From Bacillus sp. 123MFChir2 (GTDB lineage: Bacteria; Bacillota; Bacilli; Bacillales; Bacillaceae_G): DNA of 64,000 nucleotides. Positions 18,237-27,569 of this stretch are shown here, in pieces. The notes beneath the pieces were generated by a model. The model was given only the letters and a program-made list of their open reading frames with translations, searched no databases and had not been told where the DNA came from. How positions within the stretch are numbered: the first letter of the stretch is position 1; each line of letters opens with the position of its first letter. Position numbers and translations under genes: made by a program. The stretch covers positions 62,001 to 126,000 of the forward strand of contig NZ_KB910926.1 of assembly GCF_000383235.1 (NCBI RefSeq), given 5' to 3'.

Positions 18237-18845
18237 TTTCATGCGACAACTTTGTAATGCTTTTGTACCAACTTGGATAAATGTTTGAATAAGCCAGCCA
18301 GTTGTAAAAGAGAGAATAATGGTGCCGAAATAAATAGGACCATTTAGCATGAAACTAGCAGTTAGAAATAAACAAGCTAGAGAAATTTCAGTTTTTTGAA
18401 AGGACCATTTTGTTTTTTCTGAGATTGTTAATACAAATGCTTCTTGCGGTGCCGTCCCAAGTTGTGATGAAACATAGATACCAATACCAGCGCCGACAGA
18501 TACATTTCCGCATATGAGTGTTATATACTTTGGAAGAGATCGAATGCCATCCATTATAACTGTAATTGAGCCAATCATATCAACAAAGACAGAGATTAAC
18601 ACCATCGTCACGATTGTCCCAATTGTAATACGCTTTCGATTCATACACAGTACGATAAGAGTAAAAATCAAATTAATAATAAACATCCAAGAGCCGATGC
18701 TTAAACCAAAGTTTTGATATAAGGCAATGAAAAGGGAATCATACGGGCTAAGGCCAAATGAAGTGATGGTTGTCATCATATTGATTCCGAGAGAAAGTAA
18801 CAGTAATCCACCTATGAAAAAGATATGTTCTAATTTTAATGGCAT
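18225..18845 (-). CDS. YczE/YitT-type membrane protein
   Basis: A 206-residue protein with five or six membrane helices. The N-terminal LLLLSLGINMMTTITSFGLSPYDSLFIAL and the later VGAGIGIYVSSQLGTAPQEAF carry the paired G-x-x-P-x-D/E motifs of the YczE/YyaS/YitT integral membrane family, whose function is not established. The ATG at 18845 is preceded by AGGAAGG at a long spacing. A GTG at 18884 lacks a ribosome site, so the exact start is uncertain. It is convergent with thrB and divergent from a LacI regulator. Confidence 0.75.
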   Translation of the reverse strand: MPLKLEHIFFIGGLLLLSLGINMMTTITSFGLSPYDSLFIALYQNFGLSIGSWMFIINLIFTLIVLCMNRKRITIGTIVTMVLISVFVDMIGSITVIMDGIRSLPKYITLICGNVSVGAGIGIYVSSQLGTAPQEAFVLTISEKTKWSFQKTEISLACLFLTASFMLNGPIYFGTIILSFTTGWLIQTFIQVGTKALQSCRMKEAH

Positions 18846-18976
18846 AATAAAACACCAATCCTTCCTTATTTCTTCTGCTAGCACAGGATATAATGTGGAA
18901 AGCTTACCAGGTCAAGGGGGATATTTCTAAATTTTTTTTGGATGCGGTATTATGTAGGAAGAAGGGGGCTTGTTTA

Positions 18977-19954
18977 ATGTCAAATATTAAAAAAATCGCA
19001 GAAATGGCAGGGGTTTCGATTTCTACTGTTTCTCGCGTTTTAAACAATCATCCGTACGTAAATGAACAAAAACGAAAAGAGATATTAGCCATTATTGAAA
19101 AGTTAAATTACACGCAAAATTCGAATGCGATTCATTTAGTACGAGGAAAAACAAATGTGATTGGTGTGCTTCTCCCCTTTGTAAATAATCAGTATTACAG
19201 CGCCATTATAGAAGGTATTTCAAGAGAGGCTGCAAAACATAATTACAATATGATGCTCTGTCAAACGGGTTATAACGCTGATAAAGAGGTAGAAGTTTTA
19301 AGTATGTTAAAGATGAAAAAATTGGACGGGGTTATTATATGTTCGAAAATAAATGCTTGTGAGGAGATTGAAAAGTATGCAACATTTGGCCCGGTTGTAA
19401 CGTGCGAAGATACGATATCTAATACAATTTCTAGTATTCATATTGATCACTACAAAACGTTTGCTTTGGGGATGGAATATTTAATAGAAAAGGGCCATAC
19501 ACAAATCGGTTACTGTATTGGACGAAGTGATAGTTTTAATAGTCAAAATCGAAAAAGGGCTTACGCAGATGCTTTATCATCTATTCATGTTACGATGCGA
19601 GAAGAGTGGAAATTTGTAGACTGCTTCACGATAGAGGATGGACATCGTATTGTTCAGTCACTACTTCATATGAAAGAGCGTCCAACAGCTCTTCTTGTAT
19701 CTTGTAATCATATTGCAGCTGGGATTGTAACAGCCGCTCAAAAAAGCGGTCTTTTGATTCCGGAGGATCTCACAATTATTGGGTGCGATGATCAGCAGGT
19801 TGCAGAAATATTAGATATTACAACCATTGCTCATTCAAGTGTGGAAGTTGGTGCAGGTGCATTTACCATTTTGCACGACCAAATTATGAATAAGGAAGCA
19901 GAAGTAAAACGAATGGAGTTATTTGCGAAGTTAACGGAAAGACTGACAACATGA
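18977..19954 (+). CDS. LacI/GalR-family transcriptional regulator, CcpB-like
   Basis: A 325-residue regulator. The N-terminal helix-turn-helix (KKIAEMAGVSISTVSRVLNN) is followed by the hinge and a periplasmic-binding-protein-like sensor domain (NVIGVLLPFVNNQYYSAII through IIGCDDQQVAEIL). The NNHPYVNEQKRKEI region resembles B. subtilis CcpB. The ATG at 18977 has a strong GAAGGGGG site; the longer in-frame start at 18893 has none. The target is unknown. It faces away from the YczE-like gene, and a perfect terminator follows it. Confidence 0.87.
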   Translation: MSNIKKIAEMAGVSISTVSRVLNNHPYVNEQKRKEILAIIEKLNYTQNSNAIHLVRGKTNVIGVLLPFVNNQYYSAIIEGISREAAKHNYNMMLCQTGYNADKEVEVLSMLKMKKLDGVIICSKINACEEIEKYATFGPVVTCEDTISNTISSIHIDHYKTFALGMEYLIEKGHTQIGYCIGRSDSFNSQNRKRAYADALSSIHVTMREEWKFVDCFTIEDGHRIVQSLLHMKERPTALLVSCNHIAAGIVTAAQKSGLLIPEDLTIIGCDDQQVAEILDITTIAHSSVEVGAGAFTILHDQIMNKEAEVKRMELFAKLTERLTT

Positions 19955-19957
19955 ACG

Positions 19958-19994
19958 AAAAGCACAATCTTAATTAAAATGATTGTGCTTTTTT
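19958..19994 (+). terminator. Terminator after the LacI-family gene
   Basis: AAAGCACAATC pairs with GATTGTGCTTT, followed by a T-run. Confidence 0.85.
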
Positions 19995-20063
19995 ATAAGA
20001 GGAGGAAAATCGCTTTTCAAATTTCTGTTTGGTATAATATGGTCAATCTATAAGGGGGATAGC

Positions 20064-20873
20064 GTGAGAACGAAATTTGTGAAAGGTATTTTATTTGCTG
20101 CACTAGCGTCTTTTTGTTTATTGGCATACGGTTTTATTACTAGTGTGAGTGATGTTCTAAATCCGAAAACTTCTAAGCTAGCTCCTACCGTGCAAAAAGA
20201 AGCAAAAGGGAAACAACAAAAGGAAACATTGCAAGTAGTGAGTTTAGGTGATTCGTTAACACGCGGTGTTGGAGATAAAGAAGGTATTGGATACATTGGA
20301 CGGATGAAGAATGAACTGCAAACAAAATACAAACAAAAGGTAGCGCTCACAAATTTGGCGGTGAGCGGTGCGAAAATGCCAGATTTATTAAAACAAATGG
20401 AAAGCAGCGGTACCGGGTATGCAATTAGGCAAGCTGATGTGCTTGTTTTGACAATTGGCGGAAATGATTTATTTCCAGGATGGGAATCACTTGGAAATCT
20501 TGATTTAACGACATATCGTCCAGATACTGCAACATTTCAAGCTAACGCAAAGAAAATTTTGGAACAACTGAGAAGTTTAAATCCAAACAGTCCGATTTTT
20601 TGGATTGGCTTGTACAATCCATTTGAAGATGTAGAAGAGTTAAAAGGCTCGTCTCCAATTGTTGTCGATTGGAATGGATCATTAGAAAAGCTTGCACTTA
20701 GTTATTCAAACGTATACGTTGTTCCAACTTTCGATATGTTCCAAAATCGTGGCAAGGATTTATTATATTCGGATCACTTCCACCCGAATGAAACCGGTTA
20801 TACATTGATAGCAGATCGTTTATTACAAAACGTTGTTAGTCAGTTAGAACTAGCTGGAGGTGGGAAAAAATGA
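20064..20873 (+). CDS. SGNH/GDSL hydrolase, YpmR-like, membrane-anchored or secreted
   Basis: A 269-residue protein with an N-terminal hydrophobic helix (about residues 7-27), a short linker, then an SGNH hydrolase domain. Block I is VVSLGDSLTRGVGD (nucleophile Ser), block III is TIGGNDLF (Asn), and block V is SDHFHPNETGY (Asp and His). It is probably an esterase or lipase acting outside the membrane, and resembles B. subtilis YpmR. The GTG start at 20064 has an AAGGGGG site; a longer frame from 19983 runs into the upstream terminator. The stop overlaps the ABC ATPase start (ATGA), so the hydrolase belongs to that transporter operon. Confidence 0.88.
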   Translation: MRTKFVKGILFAALASFCLLAYGFITSVSDVLNPKTSKLAPTVQKEAKGKQQKETLQVVSLGDSLTRGVGDKEGIGYIGRMKNELQTKYKQKVALTNLAVSGAKMPDLLKQMESSGTGYAIRQADVLVLTIGGNDLFPGWESLGNLDLTTYRPDTATFQANAKKILEQLRSLNPNSPIFWIGLYNPFEDVEELKGSSPIVVDWNGSLEKLALSYSNVYVVPTFDMFQNRGKDLLYSDHFHPNETGYTLIADRLLQNVVSQLELAGGGKK

Positions 20874-21787
20874 CGACAGTTCTATCTGTCCGGAATTTAA
20901 AGAAGGTTATTAAGAAAAAAACGCTCGTTGAAGATGTATCATTTGATATACAGCAAGGAGAAGTATTTGGATTTTTAGGTCCAAACGGAGCAGGGAAGAC
21001 AACGACGATTCGGATGCTTGTTGGTCTCATTGCAGCAACAGAGGGAAGCATTTCGATTGGTGGGTATGACATAAAAGAAAATTTTCGCAGTGCGATGCGG
21101 CAAATTGGCAGCATTGTTGAAACCCCTGAATTGTATACATATTTAACGGGATTTGAAAATTTAAAGCAATTTGCTCGTATGCTAGGTGGAATTTCCGATG
21201 AGCGGATTATGGAAATTACTAAAATGGTCCATCTTGATGAACGTATTCACGATAAAGTGAGAACATACTCACTTGGGATGAAGCAACGCCTTGGGATTGC
21301 GCAAGCTCTTCTTGGCAGCCCCAAACTTCTTATATTAGATGAACCGACAAATGGCCTCGACCCAGCTGGTATTCGAGAACTTCGTGAATTTGTACATACA
21401 CTTGTGAAAAAAGAAAACATGAGCGTATTCATTTCTAGTCATTTATTAAGTGAAGTACAAATGATTTGTGACCGCGTCGCAATTATTAATAAAGGAAAAG
21501 TAATTACGGTCGCAAGAGTTGAAGAGTTAGTGAAACAAGCAAGCGACCGCATGGAGTGGGTTGTGACGCCGCTAGATAAAGCAAGAGCGTTGCTTGAAGA
21601 GTCGGGTGAAGTGACAGAACTTGTCGTAGAAGAAGGACGACTATTATGCCGCATGAGTCAAGAGCGAGTAAGTTTTTATAATAAGCAGTTAGTTGAGCAC
21701 GCTGTAGATGTTCATAGTGTTAAACAAATTGTATTTACATTGGAAGAGCTATTTATGGAACTGACAAAGGGGGAGCAACATGCGTGA
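20870..21787 (+). CDS. ABC transporter ATP-binding protein (BcrA/YhcH type)
   Basis: A 305-residue ATPase with Walker A GPNGAGKTT, a family-typical degenerate signature YSLGMKQRLGIAQAL, Walker B LLILDEPTNGLDP and switch SSHLL. A C-terminal extension after residue 220 is typical of drug or lantibiotic export ATPases (BcrA, NatA). It overlaps the hydrolase upstream by 4 bp and the permease downstream by 8 bp. The substrate is unknown; export is more likely than import because no binding protein is encoded. Confidence 0.92.
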   Translation: MTTVLSVRNLKKVIKKKTLVEDVSFDIQQGEVFGFLGPNGAGKTTTIRMLVGLIAATEGSISIGGYDIKENFRSAMRQIGSIVETPELYTYLTGFENLKQFARMLGGISDERIMEITKMVHLDERIHDKVRTYSLGMKQRLGIAQALLGSPKLLILDEPTNGLDPAGIRELREFVHTLVKKENMSVFISSHLLSEVQMICDRVAIINKGKVITVARVEELVKQASDRMEWVVTPLDKARALLEESGEVTELVVEEGRLLCRMSQERVSFYNKQLVEHAVDVHSVKQIVFTLEELFMELTKGEQHA

Positions 21788-22772
21788 ATTTGCGAACCTC
21801 GTCTATAATGAGGCAGAGAAAATATATCGAAAGAAACGTATTGTAGTAGTCATGCTCATTTTGGCAATTTTAATTCCGATTTTTGTTTATGCACAGTACC
21901 GAGAAGTGCAAACGACCGTAAAGCGTCTTGGTACGAACGATTGGAAGGTGTCACTGCAGCAGCAAATTGTTGATTCACAAAACCGTTTAAATAATTCGCG
22001 TTTGCCTGAAGAATGGAAAGCGTGGTTAAAGGTAAAAGTGCAGCAACAACAATATTATTTAGACCATAATATTAATCCGAGTGCGCCGGGCGCACCGACA
22101 TTTGTACGTATGTTTATTGAACAAGGAATTACGCTATTTATTCCGCTTCTTATTATGATTGTAGCAATTGATATTGTCTCGGGAGAACGGAGCGATGGAA
22201 CGATGAAAATGCTCCTTACGCGACCGATTCGGCGTTGGAAAATTCTTTTAAGTAAATATGTAACGATGGTATTGTTTATTTCACTCATTTTGTTGCTTGT
22301 CCTAGTTCTTTCTTATGTGTTTTCAGGCATTGTATTTGGTTATGCTGGATGGAATTTGCCGGTGCTGACAGGTTTTGTAACCGAGAAAGATACGTTAAAT
22401 ACAAGTTTTGTTCATCTTATTCCGCAGTGGCAATACATTGTTATGGCTTACGGGCTTGCTTGGTTTGTAGCACTTGTTGTTGGTACCATCTCATTTATGG
22501 TTTCCGTACTGATTCGCAATACACCAGCTGGTATGGGAATTATGCTGGCAGCGTTAATTGCTGGAGGTATCTTAAATAATTTCGCCACGTCCTGGGAAGG
22601 TGCAAAATATATTTTTAGTGTTAATTTATCATTAACGGATTATTTATCAGGACAGTTACCAGCGTTGCAAGGATTATCGATGAGTTTTTCATTACTCAAT
22701 CTCACGATATGGGCAGTTGTATCGCTCGTGATCGCTTTTGCAGTATTTACAAAACAAGACATGGTGAATTAA
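21780..22772 (+). CDS. ABC-2 type permease partner
   Basis: A 330-residue membrane protein with six predicted helices: one at residues 18-36, a large extracellular loop to about 115, then five more. The [26 protein letters not shown] block is the ABC-2 permease coupling region. It pairs with the ATPase that overlaps its start. The hydrolase-ATPase-permease order suggests a small exporter or self-protection unit, but nothing identifies the cargo. Confidence 0.9.
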   Translation: MREFANLVYNEAEKIYRKKRIVVVMLILAILIPIFVYAQYREVQTTVKRLGTNDWKVSLQQQIVDSQNRLNNSRLPEEWKAWLKVKVQQQQYYLDHNINPSAPGAPTFVRMFIEQGITLFIPLLIMIVAIDIVSGERSDGTMKMLLTRPIRRWKILLSKYVTMVLFISLILLLVLVLSYVFSGIVFGYAGWNLPVLTGFVTEKDTLNTSFVHLIPQWQYIVMAYGLAWFVALVVGTISFMVSVLIRNTPAGMGIMLAALIAGGILNNFATSWEGAKYIFSVNLSLTDYLSGQLPALQGLSMSFSLLNLTIWAVVSLVIAFAVFTKQDMVN

Positions 22773-22791
22773 TACGATAGGAAGTGACAGA

Positions 22792-23469
22792 ATGGAACAA
22801 ATACTAAAGAATGATTGGGCGCCGCTACTAGCACCTGAATTTGAAAAACCATACTATCAACAATTACAATCATTTTTAACGGAGGAGTATCGTACACATG
22901 TTGTGTATCCAAAGCAGGAAAATATTTTTAATGCTTTGCGTTATACAAGCTATCAAGATACGAAGGTCCTTATTTTAGGACAAGATCCATATCATGGGCC
23001 AAATCAAGCGCATGGGTTAAGTTTTTCGGTGCAACCGGGCGTACGTACACCGCCATCACTACAAAATATGTACAAAGAGATGCAAGATGATCTTGGCTAC
23101 GAAGTCCCGAATAACGGTTATTTAGTAAAATGGGCAGAGCAAGGTGTGCTTTTACTAAACACTGTATTAACGGTGCGGCAAGGAGAGGCTAATTCTCATA
23201 AAGGAAAAGGGTGGGAAGTTTTCACGGATCGTATTATTGAGTTGTTAAATGAACGGGAAAAACCAGTTATCTTTGTATTATGGGGACGCCCTGCACAGAC
23301 GAAGAAAAAACTTATTACAAACTCTAATCATCATATTATTGAATCCGTTCATCCAAGTCCATTATCAGCACGACGAGGATTCTTTGGCAGCAAACCATTT
23401 TCAAAAATAAATTATTTCTTGATGAATAATGGAGAACGGGAAATTGATTGGCAAATTCCGAATCTATGA
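22792..23469 (+). CDS. ung: Uracil-DNA glycosylase
   Basis: A 225-residue family 1 UDG. The water-activating motif [18 protein letters not shown] (about residues 63-80) and the DNA-intercalation loop [11 protein letters not shown] (about 187-197) are intact. It removes uracil from DNA. It lies 19 bp after the ABC permease. In B. subtilis ung (ywdG) is near ywdI-ywdK; here those genes lie 3.8 kb downstream. Confidence 0.97.
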   Translation: MEQILKNDWAPLLAPEFEKPYYQQLQSFLTEEYRTHVVYPKQENIFNALRYTSYQDTKVLILGQDPYHGPNQAHGLSFSVQPGVRTPPSLQNMYKEMQDDLGYEVPNNGYLVKWAEQGVLLLNTVLTVRQGEANSHKGKGWEVFTDRIIELLNEREKPVIFVLWGRPAQTKKKLITNSNHHIIESVHPSPLSARRGFFGSKPFSKINYFLMNNGEREIDWQIPNL

Positions 23470-23478
23470 ATTGTATGC

Positions 23479-23516
23479 AAAAACAGGCCACTACGGATGT
23501 AGCGGCCTGTTTTTTT
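23479..23516. terminator. Bidirectional terminator between ung and the DUF3817 gene
   Basis: ACAGGCC and GGCCTGT arms enclose a CTAC/GTAG inner stem, flanked by A and T runs. Confidence 0.82.
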
Positions 23517-23811
23517 ATTTGTTTTCTTCTTGTTTTAATTTTGCATCTAGTACGAACGTACCAAATGGAATAACAGATGCAACAAGTGCACCAAGCGCCC
23601 ATGATTTTGACTTATTATGAATCGTCGTTACTTGAATAACAGCGAAGATGAATAGTATAAACAGGACACCGTGTGCCATGCCTGTTACAGTAACGGCCTT
23701 CGCAAAACTTGCAAAATATTTTAGTGGCATTGCAATGAATAGAAGGATTAGAAAAGAAATCCCTTCCAGTAATCCAATGACTCTTAAGCGTCCAATCGGT
23801 GTTGATAACAT
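23515..23811 (-). CDS. DUF3817-family small membrane protein
   Basis: A 98-residue protein with three hydrophobic helices. The pattern RLRVIGLLEGISFLILLFIAMPLKY...GMAHGVLF...SLVIPFGTF-like is the DUF3817 (YdzA-type) signature. The function is unknown. The ATG at 23811 follows GGAGGCC; an upstream in-frame start at 23835 lacks a site. It converges with ung. Confidence 0.85.
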   Translation of the reverse strand: MLSTPIGRLRVIGLLEGISFLILLFIAMPLKYFASFAKAVTVTGMAHGVLFILFIFAVIQVTTIHNKSKSWALGALVASVIPFGTFVLDAKLKQEENK

Positions 23812-23830
23812 AAAATGGCCTCCTTCAGTA

Positions 23831-24025
23831 TGCATAAATCGAAATTAGACATAAAACCCTTTTTTTATTAAATGGTCGAGGTCGCCTGGCCGTGGGTAGA
23901 AGCGGTCAGTTCCTTTTTTTGCCATATGCCATGTTTAAACAAAGAGATGAAGAAAGTAGCGGGTTACTTTCTGTTTAGCATGGCGGCGATTTGTGTGTCC
24001 AAAAGTCAATTTGGATTTATATATA
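23831..24025 (-). repeat. Family A repeat, reverse copy 4
   Basis: The complement of the family A core is visible as CCTGGCCGTGGGTAGAAGCGGTCAG, GCCATATGCCATGTTTAAAC, AAAGTAGCGG and AGCATGGCGGCGAT, ending in TCAATTTGGATTTATATATA. It is the first of two copies in direct tandem. Confidence 0.82.
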
Positions 24026-24071
24026 AGCTTGTATATGATACATATGTATTCTTTTTATAAGTAAAATAGCC

Positions 24072-24263
24072 TATATAAATACAAATTAAACAATCGACAT
24101 AAAAACCCTCTTTTTTAGGTGGCCCTGAGCATCTGGCCATGCATAGAAGCGGACAGTACCTTTTTCTGCCACATTCCAGATTTAAAACAAAGGAGAAAGT
24201 AGCAATCAAGTTGTACTTTGTATAGCAGAAACTTATATGTCGAAAAATTAAAATGGATATATA
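24072..24263 (-). repeat. Family A repeat, reverse copy 5 (tandem with copy 4)
   Basis: It begins TATATAAATACAAATTAAAC and carries ATCTGGCCATGCATAGAAGCGG, CTGCCACATTCCAG, AAAGTAGC and TATAGCAGAAACTTATATG, ending in GGATATATAG. It follows copy 4 in the same orientation with a 46-bp spacer. Confidence 0.82.
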
Positions 24264-24286
24264 GTTAATTCCATTATAATAAAAAA

Positions 24287-24320
24287 TGAACTTTACACTA
24301 TTATAATAGTGTAAAGTTCA
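24287..24320. repeat. Perfect 34-bp palindrome
   Basis: The left arm TGAACTTTACACTATTA is followed with no loop by its exact complement TAATAGTGTAAAGTTCA. It sits just after the tandem family A copies and 35 bp before the HAD-gene terminator. It could be an operator, a cruciform or a relic of a mobile end. Confidence 0.9.
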
Positions 24321-24354
24321 AAATATCTTCACAAGCTCATACATATAAATAATA

Positions 24355-24390
24355 AATCGCGCCTAAGTATTTGACTCGGGCGCGATTTTA
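24355..24390 (-). terminator. Terminator of the HAD phosphatase gene
   Basis: ATCGCGCC pairs with GGCGCGAT around a 15-base loop, with A and T runs outside. Confidence 0.7.
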
Positions 24391-24404
24391 TGAATGATTG
24401 ATCC

Positions 24405-25226
24405 TTATACTAACACTTCGCTGTTCAAAACAAATCGTTCTACGACTTTTGCAACGCCATCGTTCATGTTTGTGTCTGTTACATGATTTGCAATGGCTTT
24501 AATGTCATCCGGTGCATTGCCCATTGCAACGCCAAGGCCAGCAAATTCAATCATAGCCTGGTCATTATAGCTATCGCCCATCGCAATCACTTCTTCACGT
24601 GTGATACCTAGTTTTTGGATAAGGTGGTGTAAACTGGTTCCTTTTGTTACACCATACTCTGTAAATTCTAAGAAGAATGGCTTAGAACGCATAACACTTA
24701 ATTGTCCTTCAAATTCTTGTTGTAATTTCTTTTCAACTTCTGCAAGACGTTCAGGTGCTTTCATCATTAATACTTTTACAACAGGTTCTTTCACTGCACT
24801 TACAAAATTATTAACATCTATAACTGGCATGCCTGTAATATAGGCTTCAACTTCTGTATATTCATTATTTTCCTCTGTCACAATCTCATCGCCAATGTAC
24901 GTATGAATCCAAACATCCTCGTTTTGGCTTGTTTTATATAAATTATGAACGATTTCAGGCGATAATGTACTGCTAAATAATTCTTCTTTTGTTTTGCAGT
25001 TAATAATTTTTGCGCCGTTAAACGATAAAATGAAGCTGCCGTATTCTTCTAGCTTTAGTTCTTTTGCAATTGGCCACATCGCAAATGTTGGACGACCAGA
25101 GGCTAGTACAACTTTTACGCCGCGTTCTTGGGCGTTCATCAGGGCTTCTTTCGTACGCGGCGAAATTGTATGGTCATCGCGCAGTAATGTATCATCTAAA
25201 TCTAGTACAATCATTTTATAAGACAT
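24405..25226 (-). CDS. Cof-type HAD-IIB phosphatase
   Basis: A 273-residue HAD hydrolase. Motif I is VLDLDDTLL (nucleophile and acid/base Asp at about residues 8 and 10), motif II is VVLASGRP, and motif IV is VIAMGDSYNDQAMIEFAG. A C2B cap lies between motifs II and III. These enzymes dephosphorylate sugar phosphates, FMN or pyridoxal phosphate; the substrate here is unknown. A GGAAGG site precedes the ATG. It is monocistronic. Confidence 0.92.
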   Translation of the reverse strand: MSYKMIVLDLDDTLLRDDHTISPRTKEALMNAQERGVKVVLASGRPTFAMWPIAKELKLEEYGSFILSFNGAKIINCKTKEELFSSTLSPEIVHNLYKTSQNEDVWIHTYIGDEIVTEENNEYTEVEAYITGMPVIDVNNFVSAVKEPVVKVLMMKAPERLAEVEKKLQQEFEGQLSVMRSKPFFLEFTEYGVTKGTSLHHLIQKLGITREEVIAMGDSYNDQAMIEFAGLGVAMGNAPDDIKAIANHVTDTNMNDGVAKVVERFVLNSEVLV

Positions 25227-25248
25227 TTGAATAATCCTTCCTATTGTG

Positions 25249-25386
25249 AAATAAAGTGAAACTTTAATCAGTGGGGGGTCTCCATCCCCAATCGGACTTT
25301 TACGGGCAGTTTATCTCCCACCAAACATCCTTGTTTTTGCCGAATTTTGAGGTGAGGGTATTACTGCCCATTAATGCGGGATAAAT
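25249..25386 (+). repeat. Family B repeat (about 140 bp), uninterrupted copy
   Basis: It starts AATAAAGTGAAACTTTAATCAG and continues with a GGGG/CCCC hairpin, ACGGGCAGTTTATCTCCCACC, TTTTGCCGAATTTTGAGGTG, and ends ATTACTGCCCATTAATGCGGGATAAA. The internal GGGCAG/CTGCCC and TATCTCCCACC/GAGGTGAGGGTA arms are complementary, so it folds strongly. It may belong to the bcr repeats known from the B. cereus group; that link is from memory. The gap from 25227 to 25551 holds this repeat and nothing else I recognise. Confidence 0.82.
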
Positions 25387-25551
25387 CGTAAGACATCGAA
25401 CCTCTCTGAAGATGGAATCGATTCTACATGAATGTATATATGAGCAAGTATATTTTTCTTGCCCATATATGTTTCTATTATCGTAACAATTCTTAAAATA
25501 GACTGCAATGCTTGAAGTTTGCAATTTTGTTTACGTTTTGTGTCGATTGAT

Positions 25552-26151
25552 TCAATTAACCTCTTGTTTGTCGGTTGAAGGAGAGAATAATATTTCTAGT
25601 ATAATTGCCATTACAGAGCCGAGTACAAGGCTGTTGCTTAAGAAGGATGCTAGGAATGGCGGCAATGAAGAAAAGGCCCCTGATGGGATGAACATGACGC
25701 CAATTCCGGTAAAGAGAGCAAGGCCAGCAACTTTAAATAAACGTTCTTTATCTTTTACAGTTTCATATTCTCGAAAAGCCAGCCCAATCATACTGGCGAA
25801 TACCGGATAAATTGCTGCATAGCCGACAGCTACTGGAATCGCTGCGACGAATGAGGTCACCTTTGGAAATAAGCTCATAAGAATAATAAAGGATGAACCA
25901 AGAATAAACGGTAATCGTTTGTAAATGTTTGTTGTCGCAATGAAACCTGCTGATCCAGAAATAGCAACAGGTCCAATTGCTGAAAACAGACCACCAAGAA
26001 GTTGATTAATACCGGTTATAATTCCTGCTTGTTTAAATCGATTTTGCACGGCTGTTTCTTCGTGTTTCGAAACTACTTGTTGAACAACGCGAATACTTGC
26101 TAACATGTTAGTTAGTAGTAATAACGTAACAAAGGGAACGGTAATAACCAT
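25552..26151 (-). pseudogene. Truncated xanthine/uracil permease (YwdJ-like), N-terminal half missing
   Basis: Only 199 residues remain, whereas NCS2 permeases are about 430. The preserved part is the C-terminal half: GGLFSAIGPVAISGSAGFIATT is the conserved core loop, followed by four or five helices. An in-frame TAG lies six bases upstream of the first Met, and the divergent potassium channel gene starts 77 bp away, so the 5' half has been deleted rather than misread. In B. subtilis ywdJ encodes such a permease between ywdI and ywdK, whose homologues lie just beyond. A functional half-size protein is unlikely. Confidence 0.75.
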
Positions 26152-26227
26152 ATTCTATTTCTAGTATATATGTATTTGATTTGTTGTGGCAAAGATTGAA
26201 TAGAGAGAAAAGAGTTGAAAAAATATC

Positions 26228-27211
26228 ATGGGTGCGCGTAAACAATTGATTATTGCAATTATATGTATGTGTTTTATAGTAATGATCGGAACAATCGGGT
26301 TTATGATAATAGAAGGGATCAGTCTGTTTCAATCATTTTGGATGACGATGATTACTGTATTAACAGTTGGGTATGGAGATGCAGTTCCATTAACGAAAGC
26401 AGGAAAGATTTTTGCGCTTTTAATCATTCCAATCGGTGTTGGTATTGTGACGTACGCGATTGGGGTAGTGGCGGCTATAATTATTGAAGGGAATTTATTT
26501 CAGGTCATGCGGAGGAAGAAGATGAAGAAACAAATTGCTGAAATGAAAGATCATATTATTGTGTGTGGATGCGGCAGGGTTGGTTTGCAGGTTGTGCAGG
26601 AATTACGGGAAAAAAACATGCCTTTTATTGTGATTGATAGAGAAGAGTCTGTATTAGCAGAGCAAAAGCTTTTGTATGTACACGGAGATGCGACAGACGA
26701 TGAAGTGTTGCATAAAGCTGGTATTACGAGAGCAGCTGGTTTGGTGGCGATTGTTGCGAGTGATGCAGAAAATGTGTTTATAACATTAACTGCAAGGGGC
26801 TTAAACCCAAATATTAAAATTATAGCTCGAGCAGAAAAACAAGAGTCGGAAGAGAAATTGCGCCGCGCTGGTGCGAATAAAGTTATTAACCCATCTAGTA
26901 TGGCGGGAATTCATATTGCAAAAGGAATTGCGAATCCTTTCACTGTTCATTATATTGATACAGTGTTATATGGAACAGAACAAAACTTCGCTATTGAAGA
27001 GATTGAAATGGCTGCAGGATCATCTTTAATTGGAAAAACGTTAATGGAAGAAGATGTGAGAAATCGTTTTGATGTTACGATTTTAGCGATTTTGCGAGAT
27101 GGGTATATTATTCATAATCCAACTGGAGCGGAAAAATTTGCAGAACGTGATATGATAATAGTATTTGGTCCGGTAGAGAAATTGGAGCAATTTGAGAAAG
27201 AATTACAATAG
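26228..27211 (+). CDS. Potassium channel with RCK domains (YugO-like)
   Basis: A 327-residue protein. Two membrane helices flank a pore loop with the potassium selectivity filter TVGYGD (about residues 44-49). An RCK (TrkA-N) domain starting HIIVCGCGRVGLQVVQEL and a TrkA-C domain from about residue 245 follow. The architecture and length match MthK-type channels and B. subtilis YugO, which is used in biofilm electrical signalling. No mstX-like gene precedes it here. The ribosome site is weak. ywdI follows by 15 bp, probably co-transcribed. Confidence 0.9.
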   Translation: MGARKQLIIAIICMCFIVMIGTIGFMIIEGISLFQSFWMTMITVLTVGYGDAVPLTKAGKIFALLIIPIGVGIVTYAIGVVAAIIIEGNLFQVMRRKKMKKQIAEMKDHIIVCGCGRVGLQVVQELREKNMPFIVIDREESVLAEQKLLYVHGDATDDEVLHKAGITRAAGLVAIVASDAENVFITLTARGLNPNIKIIARAEKQESEEKLRRAGANKVINPSSMAGIHIAKGIANPFTVHYIDTVLYGTEQNFAIEEIEMAAGSSLIGKTLMEEDVRNRFDVTILAILRDGYIIHNPTGAEKFAERDMIIVFGPVEKLEQFEKELQ

Positions 27212-27226
27212 ATGAGGTGAGAAAGC

Positions 27227-27508
27227 ATGCAAATATCTAGCGATAAGATTTTAAATAAAATGGCAAGTGAAATTGCAAAAGCGAAAGGGAGTGAATCACG
27301 TAAAGCAAAAGAACATCTTTTAGTTGTTCGTGCGTTATGTGATCTATTACTTGAAGAACAGCCAGAAACTTCTGTATATGTTGAACCAAAATTACAAGCA
27401 AACGTTATAACGCCGCGAATGCCTGTTCAACCAATTGCTTCGTTTTCAGGAGAGCCTGTATATGTGAAAGAAGATGATGCAAACGGAAGCTCTCTTTTGG
27501 ACTTTTAG
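27227..27508 (+). CDS. ywdI: YwdI-family protein (DUF5327)
   Basis: A 93-residue soluble protein. The N-terminal ISSDKILNKMASEIAKAKG and the helix AKEHLLVVRALCDLLLEE are typical of YwdI, followed by a Pro-rich low-complexity middle and an acidic DDANGSSLLDF tail. The function is unknown. A GAGGTGAG site precedes the ATG. It lies between the channel gene and ywdK, keeping part of the ywdI-ywdJ-ywdK order of B. subtilis. Confidence 0.85.
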   Translation: MQISSDKILNKMASEIAKAKGSESRKAKEHLLVVRALCDLLLEEQPETSVYVEPKLQANVITPRMPVQPIASFSGEPVYVKEDDANGSSLLDF

Positions 27509-27569
27509 ACGCTAAATAGTTGGATTATGCGCGGAAATTTTTTATTATTAAATAAAAAGGGGAATTCTA

